Positions 59,932-64,000 of a stretch of DNA of 64,000 bases are shown one piece after another. Numbering within the stretch: the stretch's first letter is position 1; every line of letters starts with the position of its first letter. The notes under the pieces were generated by a model. It had not been told where the DNA came from. It made no database searches and saw only the letters and a program-made list of their open reading frames with translations. Position numbers and translations under genes: made by a program. Source of the stretch: Bradyrhizobium manausense (lineage in GTDB: Bacteria > Pseudomonadota > Alphaproteobacteria > Rhizobiales > Xanthobacteraceae); NCBI RefSeq assembly GCF_018129685.1, contig NZ_JAFCLG010000012.1, forward strand, positions 90,542 through 154,541, in the 5' to 3' direction.

Positions 59932-62367
59932 ATGCATATCCAAGTGAATTTTTGCAACACTGGCTTTCGGGTCGCCGCAACGGCCGCTACACTGGTTCTC
60001 TTCACGGCGATGCCGGCGGCAGCGCAGAGCATCTGGGGCGGGATCGGCTCCACCACGGCGACCAGCGACTACAATCTCGGCTCCAACTGGAGCAATCCGC
60101 CCGTCGGCGCGCCACCCGTCAGCGCCAGCCAAGCTGCATTTTTCAGCAGCACGGGCTCCTCGACGGTTACGGTAACGGCCCCAATCGCCGTCAGCGACTG
60201 GACCTTCGTCGCCAACTCGCAGTCCTATACCGTGACCGGAGAGGCGATCAATTTCGGTCTTGGCGGATTGACGAACAGCGCAAGCGCCGGTCACGTGATT
60301 TCAATATCGAACAATCTGGGCGGGGCCGGGGTGCAAGTTGTGCAGGCTAACACAGGCACACTCATTCTCAGTGGCTCGAACACCTACACCGGCGATACCT
60401 TTATCAATTCAGGCATGTTGGCCTTGACCGGAACGGGCAGCATTGCCGCGTCGAGCAAGGTTGTGGATAACGCCAACCTCGATTTCTCGCTCACGACCGT
60501 GGATTCGTCGATCAAGTCGCTGGCTGGGACCACTGCCACCGCCAATGTAGTCTTGGGCAACCACACGCTCACGCTGACCGCGGCGAACGATGGCTTCTTC
60601 GGTGTCGTCAGCGGCGATGGTGCGCTTGCTCTGAGCGCCGGAACGGAGACCCTGGGCGGCATAAATACCTATCTCGGGACGACGACGATCAATGGCGGCA
60701 CACTCATCATCGACGGATCGATTGCGACGTCGCCGCTGACGACCGTCAATTCCGGCGGAACGTTGGCCGGCACCGGCACCGTCGGTAACACCACAGTCAA
60801 CAGCGGCGGCGCGTTCGCGCCAGGCAACGGCACGGCCGGCTCGTCGATGACCGTAAGCGGCAATCTTGCGTTTCAGTCGGGCGCGCTGTATTTGATCGCG
60901 CTCAGTCCAGCGACATCGTCATTCGCCTCCGTTTCCGGTACCGCGACCCTGGGCGGCGCCACGGTCGGCGCCAGCTTCGCCGCCGGCAGCTACGTCGCCA
61001 AGCAATACACGATCCTGACGGCAGCAAGCGTCAGCGGCACCTTCAATCCCGCAACCGCGAACACCAACCTGCCGTCCGGCTTCACGACATCGCTGAGCTA
61101 TGACGCGACGCACGCCTATCTCAACCTCGCTCTTAATCTCAGTCCAGCGCCCGGCAAGTCCGCCGGCCTCAACATCAACCAGCAGAACGTCGCAAACGCC
61201 GTCGTCGGATTCTTCAACAGTACGGGCTCCATTCCGATGGTGTTCGGCGGGCTGTCCCCGGCCGGCTTGACCCAGATTTCCGGCGAACTCCCGACCGGAT
61301 CGCAGCAGGCAACCTTCGACGCCATGACCCAGTTCATGGGCGTGATGTCGGATCCGTTCGTCGCCGGCCGCGGCGACAGGATGAGCGCAGGGGCGAGCGC
61401 GACGTCTTTTGTGGAAGAATTCGATGCCGCTAACGCCTTCGCGACGAAAGACCCGCCCCGCAGCCAAAGCCAGCGCGACGCTTACGCCGCGATCTATCGC
61501 AAGGCCGCCCCGGCGATGTCGTTTCATCCGGGATGGAGCGTCTGGGCCGCCGGCTACGGTGGTTCGCAAACAACGAGTGGCAACGCGACACTGGGATCGA
61601 ACTCGGCAAACAGCAGCCTCGGCGCGACGGCGGTCGGTGCAGATTACCGGTTCTCGCCCAACACCATTGCGGGCTTTGCGCTCGCCGGAGGCGGCACAAG
61701 TTTCAGCGTCATCAACGCCGGCTCCGGACGGTCGGACCTTTTTCAGGCTGGCGCATTTGTCCGTCACACAGTCGGAGCGGCCTATCTCACGGGTGCGCTG
61801 GCCTATGGCTGGCAGGATATCACCACCAACCGCGCGGTCGCCGTTGCCGGCATCGACCAGTTGCAGGCCCACTTCGACGCGAATGCGTTTTCGGGCCGGA
61901 TCGAAGGCGGCTATCGGTTTGTCACGCCCTGGATGGGGGTGACGCCCTATGCCGCGGCGCAATTCGCGACCTTTGATCTGCCGGCCTATGCCGAGCGGGC
62001 AACCACCGGCTCCAATAATTTTGCGCTTGCCTACGGCGCGAGGAGCGTGACCGACCCCCGTAGCGAAGTCGGGGTACGCACCGACAAGTCATGGGCCATG
62101 CCGGAGTCGATCTTCACGCTGCGCGGACGCCTGGCCTGGGCGCACGACTACAATCCCGACCGCAGCATCGGCGCGACCTTCCAGACCCTGCCGGGCGCAT
62201 CCTTTGTCGTCAACGGCGCGAAACAGGCAACCGATGCGGCGCTCGTCACCGCATCCGCCGAAACGAAATGGATGAACGGCTGGTCCGCCGCCGCCACCTT
62301 CGAGGGCGAGTTCTCCAACGTCACTCGCAGCTACGCCGGCAAGGGCGTCGTACGCTATCAGTGGTGA
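59932..62367 (+). CDS. Autotransporter (type Va) with PATR-type passenger
   Basis: 811-aa type V secretion protein. Signal peptide near residues 12-33 (FRVAATAATLVLFTAMPAAA). The passenger (about 34-530) contains autotransporter-associated beta-strand repeats, for example NTGTLILSGSNTYTGDTFIN and GINTYLGTTTINGGTLIIDG, which predict a right-handed beta-helix. The last ~275 residues (from GWSVWAAGYGGSQTTSGNAT) are the beta-barrel translocator and end RYQW with an aromatic residue. No protease or lipase motif is visible, so the passenger is probably adhesive or structural. ATG 59932 has GAGGAATT before it; ATG 59902 is possible. Convergent with the AraC gene. Confidence 0.92.
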   Translation: MHIQVNFCNTGFRVAATAATLVLFTAMPAAAQSIWGGIGSTTATSDYNLGSNWSNPPVGAPPVSASQAAFFSSTGSSTVTVTAPIAVSDWTFVANSQSYTVTGEAINFGLGGLTNSASAGHVISISNNLGGAGVQVVQANTGTLILSGSNTYTGDTFINSGMLALTGTGSIAASSKVVDNANLDFSLTTVDSSIKSLAGTTATANVVLGNHTLTLTAANDGFFGVVSGDGALALSAGTETLGGINTYLGTTTINGGTLIIDGSIATSPLTTVNSGGTLAGTGTVGNTTVNSGGAFAPGNGTAGSSMTVSGNLAFQSGALYLIALSPATSSFASVSGTATLGGATVGASFAAGSYVAKQYTILTAASVSGTFNPATANTNLPSGFTTSLSYDATHAYLNLALNLSPAPGKSAGLNINQQNVANAVVGFFNSTGSIPMVFGGLSPAGLTQISGELPTGSQQATFDAMTQFMGVMSDPFVAGRGDRMSAGASATSFVEEFDAANAFATKDPPRSQSQRDAYAAIYRKAAPAMSFHPGWSVWAAGYGGSQTTSGNATLGSNSANSSLGATAVGADYRFSPNTIAGFALAGGGTSFSVINAGSGRSDLFQAGAFVRHTVGAAYLTGALAYGWQDITTNRAVAVAGIDQLQAHFDANAFSGRIEGGYRFVTPWMGVTPYAAAQFATFDLPAYAERATTGSNNFALAYGARSVTDPRSEVGVRTDKSWAMPESIFTLRGRLAWAHDYNPDRSIGATFQTLPGASFVVNGAKQATDAALVTASAETKWMNGWSAAATFEGEFSNVTRSYAGKGVVRYQW

Positions 62368-62618
62368 TATTCCGGCTCCGCGGAGCGTCGCTTGTTGTCC
62401 GTGCCTCCGGGCTGGATGAGCGCATGAATGGCGGGCCACGAGCGACGATGATGAGCAATGTTGCTTCGCCGTAGCGCTAACCAGAACAAACGGATGCTGC
62501 ACAATCCAGTAATTGGGCGAATGACCATTGTTCGGTGACGTCGATGTCGTTCGCAAGGAAAATATTGGCGTCACGGCCCTGATACATCGTGTGCAGCAAT
62601 TGGTGGTCCATCGTTCAT

Positions 62619-63605
62619 TCATCGCTCGTTTTGCAGTCGTTGCCCGGCAGCGGCCCGAACCCCAGACGGTGTATCGCCGAAGCGGCGGCGAAACGCGCGG
62701 TTGAAGTAAGACAGATCGGCAAATCCGGCTTCCTGGGCAATGGCACTGATCTTCCAGCCATGCTGGCGCGGATCGCGCAACAGTACCGCAGCCTGCTCAA
62801 GGCGTTTGTCCAGGAGATGCTGGGTAAAGCTGCAGCCAGTTTCTTCCAACAGCATGTGCAAATAGCGGGGTGTAATGCCCAATTGAGCGGCGACGGCGGC
62901 TGGGTCAAGGCCGGGATCGCCAAATTGCTGAGAGATGATGCGCAGGATCGCCGCGCGGCGCGCCGCGCGCGCGCCGCGCTGTTCCGCAATCTCGCGGGTC
63001 TCGCCCTCGGCGCCAAGCGCCAGCGCAGCGAGATCCAGGACATGTTCGCCATAGAGCTCAGCGGCGCGAGATCCATCCGATAGCGGGAGAGCGCGCGCGG
63101 TGTCGATGTAGCTGAACAGCAACCGCCGGGCAGTGTCGTCGCCGCTCAGCAGCGATCCTCCGTTGGGCAGGCGCCGCAACCGCTTCGACAAGACCGGCCT
63201 CGGGATATTGATGGATGAAAAATGGGTCTCTGAATCCAGGCGAAAACTTCCAGTATTTCTCCAGTCGCAAATAACCGCGTCGCCGGGCGCAAGTCGAATT
63301 GCTTCATCGCGCTGCGTCGAAACCGGCCGTCCGCTGCGGCACATGTGGATGACGAAGGAGTCGTTGCTGTCGGCGAGCATGTTCTGGGTTCGGAAGAGGT
63401 CCAGTGGCGAGGCAATGATCGAACCAACCACAATCGGGCCGACCGCCTGTCGATGCAATTCTGCGCGAAACGTCCCGATGCCTCGCCTGGCAACATCAAG
63501 CGAGCCATTGCGGCGAATGATCTCGTCGCGGAAAATGTCAAACCGGTCCTGCTCCGGAAATCCGTCTGTCCTGAAAAGCTCTCGGTTCGACGGCGCGGTC
63601 GGCAT
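62619..63605 (-). CDS. AraC-family transcriptional regulator
   Basis: 328-aa regulator with an N-terminal AraC-binding-like (cupin) domain (about 50-210, with HMCRSGRPVSTQRDEAIRLA) and a C-terminal double helix-turn-helix: LDPAAVAAQLGITPRYLHML and SAIAQEAGFADLSYFNRAFR followed by RRFGDTPSGVR, the AraC signature. Ligand unknown. It is convergent with the autotransporter (251 bp between stops, nothing else seen but a 12-bp palindrome GCTCCGCGGAGC at ~62375) and lies inside the repeat-bounded segment, so it may control the autotransporter or the small secreted proteins. Confidence 0.9.
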   Translation of the reverse strand: MPTAPSNRELFRTDGFPEQDRFDIFRDEIIRRNGSLDVARRGIGTFRAELHRQAVGPIVVGSIIASPLDLFRTQNMLADSNDSFVIHMCRSGRPVSTQRDEAIRLAPGDAVICDWRNTGSFRLDSETHFSSINIPRPVLSKRLRRLPNGGSLLSGDDTARRLLFSYIDTARALPLSDGSRAAELYGEHVLDLAALALGAEGETREIAEQRGARAARRAAILRIISQQFGDPGLDPAAVAAQLGITPRYLHMLLEETGCSFTQHLLDKRLEQAAVLLRDPRQHGWKISAIAQEAGFADLSYFNRAFRRRFGDTPSGVRAAAGQRLQNER

Positions 63606-63717
63606 ACGAAAAGTCCTGTGCTCGGAGACGAAAGAGTCAGATCGCGTTCGGACATCACGTCGGTCGTGCAGACACGACGTCACCCGGCGGCGACCATGCC
63701 CAATTGTAACGGTGAAC

Positions 63718-63882
63718 TTATCGGCTGTTCAACTCGATCCATTTCCCTGTAAGCACGGGCCAGTTCTCTACATGCATAGTCGGGGCCGCGCCGGATGCGG
63801 CTCCATCGCAACAGCTCGTGTCCCCGGTGGCGGTGTAGCTCGGTGGAGCAAAGCCGCCCGGAAACGCCAAGACGGAACGCAT
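63718..63882 (-). CDS. Small protein (54 aa) sharing its leader with the gene at 58515
   Basis: Starts MRSVLAFPGGFAPPSYTATG and continues with TSCCDGAASGAAPTMHVENW. Start region and upstream DNA are identical to those of the secreted protein at 58249-58515, but the signal-peptide hydrophobic core is lost after about six residues, so this gene looks like a fusion of the shared leader to other sequence. Two cysteines; CCDGA recalls the remnant at 59558. May be non-functional. Confidence 0.45.
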   Translation of the reverse strand: MRSVLAFPGGFAPPSYTATGDTSCCDGAASGAAPTMHVENWPVLTGKWIELNSR

Positions 63883-64000
63883 CGCTTTTTCTCCAGATGC
63901 CGTTGCCTCCTTTAATTGGCGCTCGATCGCAAAGCCCCAACACATGCCGGCATCACGACTGGTCACATCCGCGGCATTGCGGCGCTGAGAGAAATCGTGC
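63875..64000. repeat. Direct repeat, copy 2 (leader region, runs to window end)
   Basis: Identical to 58508-58633 over all 126 bp up to the edge of the window; it may continue beyond. Same orientation. Contains the ribosome sites and first codons of the small gene at 63718-63882. Confidence 0.92.

Noticed and set aside
62372..62390. Palindrome GCTCCGCGGAGC after the autotransporter as a terminator
   Set aside because: No loop and no T tract; not enough to call a terminator.

Overview
The window reads as a chromosomal segment of a high-GC alphaproteobacterium, most probably Bradyrhizobium or a close relative. Evidence: the rhizobial glpD-STPQUV glycerol-3-phosphate locus, the long (~544 aa) isocitrate lyase followed by a DUF4170 gene, a DUF1285/NudL/CCA-transferase block, and many dispersed palindromic repeats of the kind common in Bradyrhizobium intergenic DNA. 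No rRNA, tRNA, CRISPR array, prophage or intact insertion sequence was seen.

Layout. 1-6.9 kb: a 5'-cut flavin reductase gene, then a tight beta-oxidation operon (FadE-type acyl-CoA dehydrogenase, thiolase, FadJ-type bifunctional enzyme, YciA-type thioesterase). 7-18.3 kb: small genes, a HAD phosphatase, glpR, a vapBC-type toxin-antitoxin pair, then glpD-S-T-P-Q-U-V, which imports and oxidises glycerol-3-phosphate and ends at a strong terminator. 18.4-24.4 kb: Old Yellow Enzyme, DUF1993, MltB-type lytic transglycosylase, HtpX protease, TPR and Lys/Ala-rich proteins. 24.6-29.5 kb: a secreted HExxH protein, an ScfR/RamB-type regulator and, divergently, isocitrate lyase (glyoxylate shunt) with a DUF4170 gene. 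29.6-37.3 kb: phosphoesterase, Nudix, a GT2 glycosyltransferase/polytopic membrane protein pair, GNAT, and two secreted proteins of unknown role. 37.4-40.3 kb: a TonB-dependent receptor and DUF2946 protein behind a perfect 25-bp palindrome. 40.8-47.7 kb: a MoxR-DUF58-DUF4159-VWA-like membrane operon. 48.0-50.8 kb: DUF1285, CoA pyrophosphatase, DUF6111 and CCA-adding-enzyme genes, overlapping or nearly so. 51.1-54.7 kb: opgGH for osmoregulated periplasmic glucans. 54.9-64.0 kb: an accessory-looking region with small secreted proteins, two or more broken genes, a TauD-type dioxygenase, an autotransporter and an AraC regulator, with an exact repeat of at least 126 bp at both ends of the 58.5-64.0 kb part.

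Points most worth following: (i) GlpS and GlpT carry complementary defects in their ATPase motifs, predicting one consensus and one degenerate ATP site; (ii) the identical 5' leader of two different small secreted-protein genes bounds a 5.4-kb autotransporter/AraC cassette; (iii) the 25-bp palindrome in front of the DUF2946/TonB-receptor genes looks like a metal-regulator (Zur-like) operator; (iv) a phased TTACA array lies between the ScfR-type gene and aceA. Nothing here can be called a wholly new system from sequence alone; the 58-64 kb cassette is the best candidate for undescribed biology.
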